Shown one piece after another: positions 35,501-45,800 of a stretch of 64,000 nt of DNA. Numbering within the stretch: position 1 is the first letter of the stretch; every line of letters begins with the position of its first letter. The position numbers were made by a program, and so were the translations under genes. The notes below the pieces were generated by a model. It saw only the letters and a program-made list of their open reading frames with translations. It ran no database searches and was not told where the DNA came from. Origin of the DNA: Takakia lepidozioides (taxonomy: Eukaryota > Streptophyta > Takakiopsida > Takakiales > Takakiaceae); assembly GCA_030704615.1 (NCBI GenBank), contig CM060731.1, positions 41,354,001-41,418,000 of the forward strand. The letters are read 5' to 3'.

Positions 35501-38500
35501 TCTTGACCAATACGCCAATGGCGCAAGACAGCTTCTACGAGCCCTCTGTGGCCATACTGGAGTCGAGTCACCCGTTAAGTGTAGGCTCATTGGAGTTCGT
35601 ACAACAACAGACACACAGAACCCAACTCCCATGGAGACCCAGGAGACCCGCAGCGAGCAGACTGTGGAGCGAGCAGACCCTTCCCAGCCAAATCCCAAGT
35701 ACTGACATGCCAACCAGCAGACCCCCGACTAGATTGCCAGTGATCCCAAGCCAGAGAATGTAGGTGACAAAAACTTTTCGTTGCCAAAACAGACTTTCGT
35801 GGAGGCATTGCACACCTTACCCGAAATTATCGGGGAGACCTTGGTTATGCAGACCTTTGCAGATAACAACTTCTAGATCGGACATGGGCAGACCTTTCCA
35901 GATCAGCGGGCACCCATCACCTTGGCAAAGCAGACCGCTGCAGTGGAAATCAGACCTGAGCAGACCAGTGCAGGCCAGAGCACACCACAGCAGACCCGAC
36001 AAGACCAGACACGACCAGACCACACCAAATCAGACTAGACCACCCCACACCAGACAAGACAAGACCAGACCACAGAAGACCAGACCACAGCAGACCAGAC
36101 CACAGCGCAGGACTCCAGACGATCCGAGTGCACAACAGACCATACCCCAAAAGACCAGAGGATACCAGACCACACCAGACCACACCAGACCGTCTCAGAG
36201 CAGACATTTCCCGACCAGTGCAGACCTGATCAGACCTTGCTGGAGCAGAGGAGAGAAGATCAGACCTTGCCGGAGGACACCCTGGCTGGTACATTGCTTG
36301 ACAAATGCACCGCAGAAGTGCATCGCGACGCAGGTATGGACGCCGACACCTCACCATTCTAACATCAGCAGACCTTGCCAGTGCAGGACATCAGACGCCC
36401 ATCCTCCCTGGCACATACGAGTTGCCGAAAATGAGAGGATCAATTCTTTTCCCCCCCACTGCGACATCTGTTGAGAAGCAGAGAATGGTAGTGGACCTTA
36501 CCCTTGTCACTAGACCTTCTGACACAGCACTGCCTGAACAGAACCGGGAAGGCGTCAGTGCTCATTTATCCATAGTACAGACCAATTCTGCAATTGCAAC
36601 AATGGACTATGACTGTGACAGTTTGGTCGGTGACCTTCCCCATCTGTTAGAGGTAAGGTCAATTGCAGATGAGGATGAATCTTTGGCCATTTTGTCGCTT
36701 ACTTTTGTGGACCCCGACTCGTCTGTAGACCCACTACTGGCAATAGACCAATCCGTTGATAGGGTGCTCCGCATGTTCGACCCCATAGCAGACCAGTTAT
36801 CAGACCTTGTCAAAACACATGTACATGTTTCTGTCCCTTCTCATTCTGTGGAACCAGTCACTGTAGTCAAAGATGTACCTGCCACATGAGAGGTGCAATT
36901 GCAGACACCCACAGCGCTCACAAAGGTCTGATTTCATTGCATTTCTGCAGTCCATTTTTTTTTCCCAGTGCATTTGGGTGGTCATTGCTGATGTTTTGTT
37001 GTCTGATATTTGTGTGAAGGTTGTGGCGTCTGAGGTCTCAGCTCGTGGTCCGTCGCAGGTGCTCAACATGCGGTCAAGCACAAAGGGTGTACCAGTAGTG
37101 ATAACCCCCACCGTAGGGGCCAGTTCGACCCATGGAGTGCAGGAAGCGTCTAGAACGGGACCACAAAGTGTTAACAAACCCCAGGACAAAATTTTGTTGC
37201 GAAGCCGAGCTAGCCAGCTCCGGGAGGGTATGAAGGAGGCGGCTGTTGCATTGGAAAAGAAGTTGGAGGAACCTGCTTCACCAAATAGAGCTGGGAAGAA
37301 GCGCATACCAGATGGCGTGGCAGACCCGAGGCTAAAAACAATTTCCCTCCAAAAAGGTGTTGCAAAAAAACCGAAGTCCGGAGTATACATGAGTGCTGAC
37401 CGGAAGGTCTGCTTGGAAGTGGAGAGCGAAGTTGCGGAGCTGCGTAACAAACAAAAGTAAGTGTCGTTGGTCTGCTTGCGATGCTCTGAACACACCAAGT
37501 CTATGGGTCTGCAGCAAAAAGGTTGTATGGGTCTGCTTCATGGGTCTGTTGGGTTAGATGTGGTTGCCGTTCGTCCGCTCCATTGGCCTGCTCCGTTGGT
37601 CTGGTCCTTGGGTTTGGAACCGTATCCGTTGTAGGTCTGGTCCTTTTGGGTCCGCCAGCCCGGTTCTTAAAGGGTTTTTCCGAGTTTGTGCAGGTTCATT
37701 GCCCGATTTGGCTCCACTTTCAACGCACATATCTCTGAGGGAAAAGCAATGCTGTACTTTTTTGAAAACGACCCGCAGTTTGAGTGCAGTATTTCCACCA
37801 AGGACCTCAAATCGCCAGAGAAACAGGAATCTGAGGTTACAGACCGATTGCTTGAGTTGTGGTGTAGGTTTTATCAGAAGGATCTGGATGTCAAGACATA
37901 TAATGATGTTGTTATTTTGCCGACGTGGGTTTGGAGTGTAGTGAAGATTCACTGGAGTGCAGGTCAGGAACGGGTTTGCTCGCAGGTGGAGCACGGATTG
38001 ACAGTGCATCGTATGGGGAAGGACCTGAAGACCTGCAAGTACATACTGGTACCAATAGTTGATGGGTAAGTGCTCTGCGTTCGTGCGTACCACTGTTTCT
38101 CTGCCCTTTATCATTGGTTCACCATCACTGGTCTGCAACATTGGTCTGCCCAGGTCTACCAGTCTGCTCAATGGGTCTGCCATTTTGATTTTAGCTGTTC
38201 CCTTGTGCTGATGCGCCCTGTGTTGTGGCAGGTATCATTGGAGTTTGGTGATTATTGACCGGGTGCTCCGCGTGTTCACTCATCTAAACTCAATCAAGGA
38301 GATGCACAAACCCGTGGAGATATTGCCATGGGTTCGAAATGTGTATGGAGCATGTCTCGGCTTGGAGCCGCACACTACGTTGTGGGACGAGGCCACTGGA
38401 TTCAATTTTTATGTCCCTGAAGTGCCACAACAACCCTTCTCTTGGGAATGTGGCTTTTACGTCATGTCCTTTATCGAGGGGTTCTACGACTGGTTGAAGG

Positions 38501-38728
38501 GCGATCGTGGCAAAGGACTTAGAGAGAGAGGAAAGCCGTTTTACCTCAAAGTGGTTTACATTCCGCTATGCTTGCAGGCAACGCCTAAAGTGTGTTGAGT
38601 ACATTTTGAAAGCACTCAGGACTATGGAGAATGTAGTTGTAGAAATACAGTTGTCATCTAGGAAGATTTCGGACGTGTCAGACTCTTCCGAAGTCCGGGT
38701 TATTTCATCTAGGCCTGGCAATAAATGA
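32581..38728 (+). CDS. Transposon-borne zinc-finger protein with C-terminal Ulp1-like (C48) cysteine protease domain
   Basis: Exons, as far as readable: 32,581-about 33,036; 33,023-33,664; 34,160-about 34,348; about 34,393-35,197; 35,467-35,705; about 36,340-36,888; about 37,019-37,456; 37,694-38,065; 38,232-about 38,598 or 38,728. Junctions 33,664/34,160, 35,197/35,467, 37,456/37,694 and 38,065/38,232 are in phase with GT-AG borders; the others are uncertain, and an A9 run at about 33,035 separates the first two frames. Residues 61-83 form a C-x2-C-x12-H-x5-C finger (CPFCPDIVKDKETLNRHALD core). The last exons show KYILVPIVDGYHWSLVIIDR (catalytic His), THLNSI at the Asp position (Asn here), and QQPFSWECGFYVMSF (oxyanion Gln and nucleophile Cys). 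Ulp1 proteases process SUMO; the role in transposition is unknown. It could be two genes. Confidence 0.75.
35900..36300 (+). repeat. CAGAC-rich block inside the protease gene
   Basis: At 35,941-36,240 I count about 19 CAGAC words on the plus strand, mostly as CAGACC, spaced irregularly at 5-30 bp. In one frame they read as Gln-Thr or Asp-Gln-Thr; stop codons interrupt that frame in the densest part. This is the most concentrated part of the element-wide motif enrichment. Confidence 0.85.
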
Positions 38729-38789
38729 AAATTCACTCATGTGGTCTGTGGTGCAGGTCTGTTCATTTTTATATATGATGTACACTTTT

Positions 38790-39400
38790 GTGGAACATTT
38801 CATTAGTCTGCTGTCGTGGTCTACTGCTAAACATTTATGCTCGATATTTTGTATTGAGTAGTGCTCCACGTGGTCTGCTTGTGAACCGATGTATGCTATA
38901 CTCCTGGCCGTGGTCTGCTTCTGAAGTGATTGGTCTGCTATCTCCACGGAGTGGACTTAGTTTGGACCACGGTTGTTGGTCTCCTCCATGAAATAGTGGT
39001 ATACCAAATTCGGTGGCATAGGTCAGTCCCATCGTTACTCGAGTGTACTGTCTTGGGCTACCCCTGTACTGTATTGGTCTGCTTCATATGGTCTGTGGAA
39101 CATTTCATGAGTCTGTTATCGTGGTCTATTGCTACTACTTCTGATCGACGTTTTGTATTGAGTAGTGATCCACGTGGTGTGTTGGTCCGATGTTATTGAT
39201 CTGTCGATGTATGCAGTACTCCTCGACGTGGTCTGCTACTGAATTAATGTTATTGGTCTGCTACCTGCACGGAGTGGACTGAGTTTGGACCACAGTTGTT
39301 GGTCTGCCTCGTGACATAGTGGTATACTAAATTCGGCGGTCGGCTAAATGTGGGGCACAAGTCAATCTCATCGTTAGTCGAGTGTATTGTCTTTGGTCTG
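38790..39400. repeat. Tandem duplication of about 300 bp
   Basis: The segment starting GTGGAACATTTCATTAGTCT (about 38,791) recurs diverged starting at about 39,097. Both carry TTTTGTATTGAGTAGTG, GAGTGGACT(T/G)AGTTTGGACC and CGAGTGTA(C/T)TGTCTT, with many GGTCTG words. It lies between the two convergent transposon genes. Confidence 0.85.
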
Positions 39401-39539
39401 CTCCATTGAACTATGCTTGCTTCATTACTCTACTACATTCGTTTACTGGTTCACTTTGGCTCATTTTTTGATTTCATGGTCTTCTTCATCAAACCTTTAC
39501 AAAGCACATTAAGGGAGTCGCAGATGTTCTGCCACATTG

Positions 39540-39725
39540 GTCTATTACAAGTCAGTGCTGGTCTACTGTAGGTGGTGTGCAATCATGGTCTGCCGAAATG
39601 GTCTACTTCAGGTGGTCTGCGATGGTCTACTGTAGGTGGTGTGCAATCATGGTCTGCCGAAATGGTCTACTTCAGGTGGTCTGCGATAATGGTCTGCCGA
39701 TCTGGTCTACTGCAGGTGAGAATTG
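39540..39725. repeat. GGTCTGC/GGTCTAC short tandem array
   Basis: Eleven GGTCTR words in about 180 bp, including a direct repeat of TGGTGTGCAATCATGGTCTG and ATGGTCTACTTCAGGTGGTC at about 39,573 and 39,630. Located just beyond the 3' end of the transposase gene. Confidence 0.85.
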
Positions 39726-39758
39726 ATCTACCGCATTGGACAACTGCAGGTCCTTTCC

Positions 39759-42540
39759 TTAGTTAGATTGATCCATCTTTCTCAGTTCTGGATGATGAGA
39801 CACCCGCCTCAGAGCCGAGTAAATATGGCTAACAGGGGGAAGGGCAGACACACGTTTCCCCCCATTTAGTTTCATTTTCCGCCGAGCTTGAAAATGTTCC
39901 ACAAAATCCTTTTTCCTCTTCAATGACATGTTGTTGTTGTATTTTACACAATTGAACGCTCGTGTTGCAGCCGGGTGTAACATGTCGGAAGCTTTTTTGA
40001 CGAGGATGTCCTGCATCTGCCCTCGGCAAACACGCACTGCAGACAAGCAATGGTGTATAAGGTATGCGTCGTTGTGTACAAGGTCAAGCAGGTCGGTTAT
40101 CTCCCATTTCAAAATAGCTTCCAACAGGTCTGCTGTGAGCAATGACTCTGCCGTGGTCGGGGTTGCGCTTGCATGCACGTTACCGCTTTCGAGGTCGCAT
40201 GCTGCCATGTCGTCCGTGTTCGTCCAAATTCTCCAGCCCACCGTGAACAGTACCGAAGTGGGAACCACATGTCCGGACAATGAGACCGTCTTGCAGGTCT
40301 GGTTTTAGCAACTTTATGACCCGAACCTGGTGCTTGCACAGATTGCCTTTCAGCGCCCACGGGCAGGTGCAGCAGGCCCACTGCGACTCTGGATTGAACA
40401 CGGTGTACGTTGTATTCGGATCGGAGGAGCTCATGACGTAAGCAGGCTGCCCAGGCGCTGCAGGCAAAGTCACACGTGAAAGAGGTATGTCAGGGGCTGC
40501 ACATATTGCACTGGAAATGTGCTTTTCCTGTTTATCGTTGCGAATAAACCCATGCGTCTTCAGATGAATGCCGTACCAGTAGTGGACCAGTACACGCCCA
40601 GTCAACTCCCATATCAGCCAATCGGCTCTTCGACCGGTCATTTTGCCTTTGCCCATATTAAGTCTCGCCTTTAAGTTTCCATGGTATGCCTCGATGCTCG
40701 CATTAGTATCTTGGCTTGCATGTGGAATGATGCGGGCAGCAGTACACCACATAGCGATTTTGGGAACCCAGTACACATTAATGTAGTGGAGGAACAACTG
40801 AACAGACGGATATTTCTTTTTCATTGCCTTCAATTTTTTCTTAACCCATTTCACAGCTTCGCGGTCCACCTCTGTAGTACATAAGGTCGCCCATATCTGC
40901 CAACAGTTTGAGGATGTTCCCGGATCACTGATTTTCTGGCATGATTGCTTGACCTAGGCCTTCCGTACATGCCAAAGGCAAAGAAAAACTGCATACTCCT
41001 GTGAAAACAGACCTGCATGCGGCCACAAAATCAGAAGTGCCTGAACCGGGCATTCGTATTCAGCACTACCACAATCATGAGATTAAACAGGGCAGACCAT
41101 ATAGGGCAGCAGACCCTGAAGCGGACCATAGGGCAGACCATAGGGCAGAATGAGATGTGGCATACCAAACAAGACATGGCAGACCTTGCAGCGGACCATA
41201 CAGCAGACCATAGGGCAGATTGGGATGTGGCATACTGGATTGCATTGATTTCTGCTTCAGCGTCGTCGACAATGACGGCATTTGGCCGCCAGTTGGGCTT
41301 TTCCTGAAGGAGGGCATCACGCAATGCTAGCATCCACGGGATAAGGTCTGATGTTCGATTGCGTGCTGACAAAATGTATGCAACCGGAATTCCATTCAAC
41401 CATTGGTCGAACACCATCAACGTGTACAAGGGGAACTGCATGAAATATTTGTAATTAGCAGACCAATGTCGTACCGACAGGCACAGGGTCGACTGCAATA
41501 TGGTGAAAACGCACATGGTGTATTGCAACTTGGTGAACACGCACAGGGTGTACTGCAACTTGGTGAACAGGCACAGGGTCTACTGTAACAGGGTGAACAC
41601 GCAAAAGGGTCTGCCCTAAAACAGAGTGCAGTGGAAGGTCTGCTGGAACAGGGTGTACTGGGACAGGGTCTACAACAGTTAGGTCTATCGGGATTGAGGA
41701 CAAATAAGCAATGCACCACAAGAGTGGGAGAACATTGTAGTATGCTATCATGCTAGTAGAAGCCCGTGGAGAGGGTCCATGGCAGACCTTGTGATGGTTA
41801 GTTCCAAATGTAGCGTCGCAAGCTACGATGCGTGCATGGCCCAAGTCCAACATCTTCTGCCGCTGCCAAGGAGTCTGAATCCCAATGGTGAAGGTCAAAT
41901 CTCCATCAAAATGTTGAAATGTGGGTGCCAATGATTCCTCTTGGTAGAAGAAGACCGAATCCGGGTTTTGATCTTTCCACATACGCACGGATTGTGCGTC
42001 ATCAGCGTGTTTTTTGAAGGTCTGCCAGGCTCGTTTTTCAGCGAGATTTCGGACATCTTGCTCGAGGAGAAAGTCGTCGCGTGTCCATGCGTCTCCCAAG
42101 CCACTGTTTTGCATGACGTGCTCCTTGTGTTCAATCATGACTTGGGCAACACTCAAGCCTCGAGACAAGCATTCCATGATCCACTTTTTGAGCTCCTCGC
42201 TAATATGTGGAGCATAAGCATATCGGCTGAACTAGAACTCAGCATATCCGCCATGAGAGGGTTTTCCGGACACATCCAGGTGTTGCATGTTGTTATAATA
42301 TGTGATGACCCCAATGTCTGGAGCAAGATAACATTGCGAGACTTTGAAACAACAGAGACACCCACGCTTGTAAGACTCGCCGTATTGGCTTTTCTTTCGT
42401 CTTAGACCTTTGTGAGGATTACTGCTTCCAGCCCCAACGTCCGGACCTCCTCGCTTGACTTTAGGATCCGTGACAATCAAATTGTTGGTGCGCTTGTCCT
42501 CTGGTCCATAGCAACACTGATACCTAGATAGGGTCGTATG
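39759..42540 (-). pseudogene. MULE transposase with SWIM zinc finger, interrupted by two TAG codons
   Basis: Catalyses excision and insertion of the element. Exon 1 (about 42,540-41,788) has CCYGPEDKR, KRGCLCCFKV (zinc-binding N-terminus), YAPHISEELKKWIMECL and ARIVACDATFGTNHHK, with the first catalytic Asp. Exon 2 (41,435-41,236) begins FPLYTLMVFDQWLNGIPVAY and has NAVIVDDAEAE with the second Asp. The next exon (from about 40,998) has FLCLWHVRKA, then NASIEAYHGNLKAR with the catalytic Glu, and the SWIM finger WACCTCPWALKGNLCKHQV. The C-terminal part changes frame near 40,250 and ends at 39,759. TAG codons lie at 42,234-42,232 and 40,956-40,954, the latter where MULE transposases have Trp (HVRKAW). 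Otherwise the reading is long and well conserved, so inactivation is recent or these codons are overcome in some way. Confidence 0.9.
41480..41690 (-). repeat. 30-bp minisatellite in transposase intron 1
   Basis: Units such as GGTGAACACGCACAGGGTGT followed by ACTGCAACTT repeat three to four times at about 41,502-41,600 with period 30, then decay into irregular AGGGTCTAC/AGGGTCTGC words to about 41,690. The repeat has no spacer pattern and is not a CRISPR. Confidence 0.85.
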
Positions 42541-43167
42541 TCATCGACACCGGAGTATGTCATCGATACCCATGGAGTTCTGCAAGCATGTAAGACAGCC
42601 TAAACCCTATATATCATGCATGTACATGTCCGGCAAGCACAAGCACAGGGCATGAACAAAGAGGCAGTGCGGGAATATGGTGCAGACATGACAGAGGTTA
42701 GATATGTGTTAGCTCTTGGAGCTCTTCGCGGTCCGGGCTTCGCGTTAATATGCACATTTATGTAAAATTGGGTGGAACACCCGTCTCTACTCTCCTCTCC
42801 AAGTACAAAGTCGGGCACTCTCTGCCAGGGAATACAGGTCGTGCGGACCCGCACTTGAGAGCCCATGTATCTAGAGCGACTCTCGTTCTTCCAGTAAAGG
42901 TCTTTGCAGGAAAATGGCCTATCTTTTGGTGTTTGAAGATTGTCGCAGTGGACGTATAAGAAAGCTTTTTGGTTGGGCATCGACGGCCGCTGCCATATAC
43001 ACTGCAGTACCCCTTCGCGCACTCGAAAGCACCTGCAATACGACCTGGAAAAGTGGAAGCGAAGGACAACAACATGCACATTCTTGGCGGGACGGAAGCG
43101 CGTTGGCAGGAACAGACCAATGGAGGAAAAGATCGATGAAACAGTCTTCACCCACGATTGGCAGCGG
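42541..43167. other. Subterminal region upstream of the transposase
   Basis: No recognisable domain. A 306-codon minus frame (43,520-42,600) overlaps the terminal repeat and is judged spurious. Confidence 0.5.
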
Positions 43168-43539
43168 CTGCCATGCCCTAAATCCGGGCGGCTACGATAG
43201 CAGCGCGACACATCACGGTGAGATGGGCGGCACATCATATGGGGTGCGTTTGGGTTTGCCGATCGGGCTGCTTGGCGGCAGACTGCGCAGACCGAGCAAG
43301 GGCAGACCCCAGCAAGGGCAGACCCACTGGGGACCGATGGCGGGCGGACCCAGCGGCGAGGGCGGGCGGGGGCCGCGGTCCGGGGGGCGGGCAGGGCTAC
43401 GGGCAGCTGCGGGGCTGCCGACCGCGCTGCGCGGCTGGCAGCTGGGGGTGGGCGGGGCAGGGGAGGGCGACCCCGCGCTCCGTGCGCGCCCTGTCTCACA
43501 CGCGTGACATAAACTCCCAATTATTCAAAAATGAGAGGC
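43168..43539 (-). repeat. Right terminal inverted repeat of the 12.6-kb transposon
   Basis: About 372 bp, inverse of 30,968-31,301, ending TTATTCAAAAATGAGAGGC at 43,539. It contains AGCAAGGGCAGACCC twice, so the CAGACC motif reaches into the terminal repeats. It probably drives the transposase gene on minus. Confidence 0.92.
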
Positions 43540-43549
43540 CTTTTTGCAC

Positions 43550-44507
43550 TGCCCCTGCTTGATATCTTGACATAAATCAATGGGTCACCCTTGTTAGTGA
43601 AGGGCCCCCCACCCCTTTGGAGGGTGAAATGTAAAGGTGTATGAACAGTTTTCTCAGTACTTTTTCAAGGCCAGAGGCCCAAGAGGGCTGGCCAGAATGA
43701 GGCGCTGCATTTAGGGTTTTCTTCTTGGTCATGGTTGACTGTTGAGGCCGTATGGCACCCTTTGAGATTTAACTCTTCTTCCCCTTCAATATTCAACTAT
43801 TAACAATAGTTATTTGGCTAAAAATAATGTGATTTTTTGGCTAAAATATATTAGGTTTAGCCAGAACTTGCAGTGTGGTGGTTTAACAGGCCATGCAATT
43901 GATTCAACACACTGAAGGACTAGTCTACTGTCCCAAGAGAAGGATAGAATGCTCACCCAGTTTTCCAGAAACGGAGAGGCTAAAGAAACCACAATTGAGT
44001 AGCAGTGTAACATGCAGGGACAACATATAATTACAAACCTGCAGAGATATACCGAGAGACTCAAACTGAGCAGGGATCTATGCAAAGGAGATCACTGCAA
44101 ACATACAGGGAGAGATGTACCAAAGAATCAATGAGATACAGCTTTGGGTAGTTTATATTACAGATGACAGTAACTGTGGTTTCTCACAACTTCCATAGCT
44201 AGTGCCTTTGAGCCACCGGTCCATCCCTTCCGGGTTTCTCACCGAATATAAAGAACGGCCTATGCACGGAGCCCAACCACATCCTCCATGTACATGAGGT
44301 TCAGTCCCTCAACGTCTCTCCCTGAAAAGTCTACTGTACAGTAATATTGGCGTTACAGAGCGGGAACAACATACACATGCTCAAGAGCTGCTAAATGTAC
44401 ACGTACAGTTCTGCTGTTGCTTTGAAAGAACGAGCTCGCAAACTTGCTGAGTTCAGTTACTGCTGTTCTTTCAAAGAACGAGTTCTTGAAGAAATCAATT
44501 ACGGACC
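43550..44507. other. No recognised gene
   Basis: Host sequence right of the transposon. It begins with the second target-site copy context (CTTTTTGCACTGCCCC). Nothing recognised on either strand. Confidence 0.5.
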
Positions 44508-45800
44508 CTACAGTGGTGCTCCCAGGGAGCCGGTCAAAACTCTGGAATTCCCGAGCTTAAGCATGGCATCGCTCGAAAGCTAAATTCAAAAATCTCCTTT
44601 CCTAACCCTAATGGGTTGAGGCCTGCATAAGTGCTCACAAATCCAGCATTTTGGGGGGTGGGCGATCTCTTGATCGATTTGCATAATGCCCTTGCCCTGC
44701 AGTAACTGAAGGTAGTAGCTCGTGTCGAAGGTGTTTCCCGTAGGTCCTAGGTCGAGCGACGCCGCTGCATCAGTGGCTGTGGTCCACAATGGGCACACTC
44801 TGCGGAGCGATGCTGCGAGCTGGGGATTCATGGCGGGATCTGGCCGACCGGTACCCTTGAAGTTGTAGAGCCTGTGGACGAAAGAGGAGCAGTGGGCCAC
44901 CCCAACTGTGAGCACCTGCGGACAAAACATCAAACGTACATCAGTTTTGCAATTCTCATACGAATTTCATAATCCCGTGGAAGACCAGACCAAATTGACT
45001 TCTAACACAACATGAGTTCAACGAGTATCCAAGTTGCAGATCTCGTGACTGAGCGAACAGCAATGCACTGTCTAACATGGTTACGATACTTGCTCCAAGG
45101 AAACCAAAGCTTGCGGGATCCATATTTTCTGGTACATTACATACCGATCAGAGTCACCCATTCTTCCAGAGAAATCCCAATAGAGGAACATTTCTCAGTA
45201 ACCTCTTCCACGGTGTCATCTGAGGCCGGAAGGTTGACGAGACTGGCTAGTGATGTACGCCCATCTCTGCATCCTGTTGGCATATGCCATTTGCCAAGCA
45301 TGAAAATTCACATGCTAGATCTAGTGGAGCAGTATTCCCCTTTAGTGCCGAATCTTGGTCTCTACTTGACATACTTCCATGTATGTACCCAATTTTAACG
45401 CGGTTCCATGATCCTGCCTTAAATCTCGTCACTGGAATGGCAATTGGAAATAATATTGTCATTGTTCAAGGACAATGTCTGGATTCAGAATATCCGTCTG
45501 AAATTTGGCACAACGTCAGCAACGTCATTGAAAAACTCTTGAAACAAAGATACGGAGGACTATCAATCAAAGGCCTGTATCTTAAAACTAAGCCAGTGCA
45601 TACCTGGGAAACGGCTTCTAGAGTGGCAAGTGCGATGATATCGGCACAGGAAACAACTCCGGGGCACACCCTCTCAACAGCTGCATTGGCCTCGTCCATT
45701 ACATGGTAGCCCTCACAGTCTGGTTTGGAATAGCGTCTTTTTCAATCATGTCTCCGTGCTTCTGAAACTTCCCAGTACAACCCCAGCCCAATCTTTTGAG
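44508..45800 (-). pseudogene. Class III (secretory) peroxidase pseudogene
   Basis: Heme peroxidase of the plant cell wall or vacuole, now broken. Minus-strand pieces in family order: EKDAIPNQTVR then VMDEANAAVERVCPGVVSCA and DIIALATLEAVS (exon ending 45,604); WHMPTGCRDGRTSLASLVNL and SLEEWVTLI (exon about 45,300-45,145); VGVAHCSSFVHRLYNFKGTG, SYYLQLLQGKGIMQIDQEI (exon from 44,915); then NAGFVSTYAG and AMLKLGNSRVLTG in two further frames. Lesions: one base lost between TVRG and YHVMDEA, a frame change at the proximal heme-ligand motif GAHT (GGTGCTCACAGTTGGG), one after DQEIA and one before AMLKLG. The distal catalytic region (exon 1) is hardly recognisable. Introns are retained, so it is a decayed gene and not a retrocopy. 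Confidence 0.88.

Larger units (their letters stand above)
30958..43549. mobile_element. 12.57-kb Mutator-like transposon with Ulp1-type protease gene
   Basis: DNA transposon at 30,968-43,539 between perfect direct copies of CTTTTTGCAC at 30,958-30,967 and 43,540-43,549, a 10-bp target duplication within the 8-11 bp range of the Mutator superfamily. Both ends start GCCTCTCATTTTTGAATAA and continue as long GC-rich terminal inverted repeats. It carries two convergent genes: a zinc-finger/Ulp1-like protease gene on plus (32,581-38.7 kb) and a MULE transposase with SWIM finger on minus (42.54-39.76 kb). The combination of MULE transposase and Ulp1 protease is known from Kaonashi-type (KI-MULE) elements. 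The introns are saturated by CAGACC or its complement. The undamaged target duplication indicates a fairly recent insertion, but the transposase reading has two TAG codons. Confidence 0.93.

Noticed and set aside
35764-36474. 236-codon frame with many Arg-Pro and Gln-Thr repeats
   Set aside because: Openness is produced by the CAGACC motif; another frame fits the flanking exons better in places, so a continuous protein is not supported.
41480-41690. CRISPR-like regular repeat
   Set aside because: It is a 30-bp head-to-tail minisatellite without distinct spacers, inside a transposon intron of a eukaryote.
42600-43520. 306-codon minus-strand open frame
   Set aside because: It runs through the GC-rich terminal inverted repeat (many Arg, Pro, Ala), has no domain, and similar frames appear on both strands of both terminal repeats.
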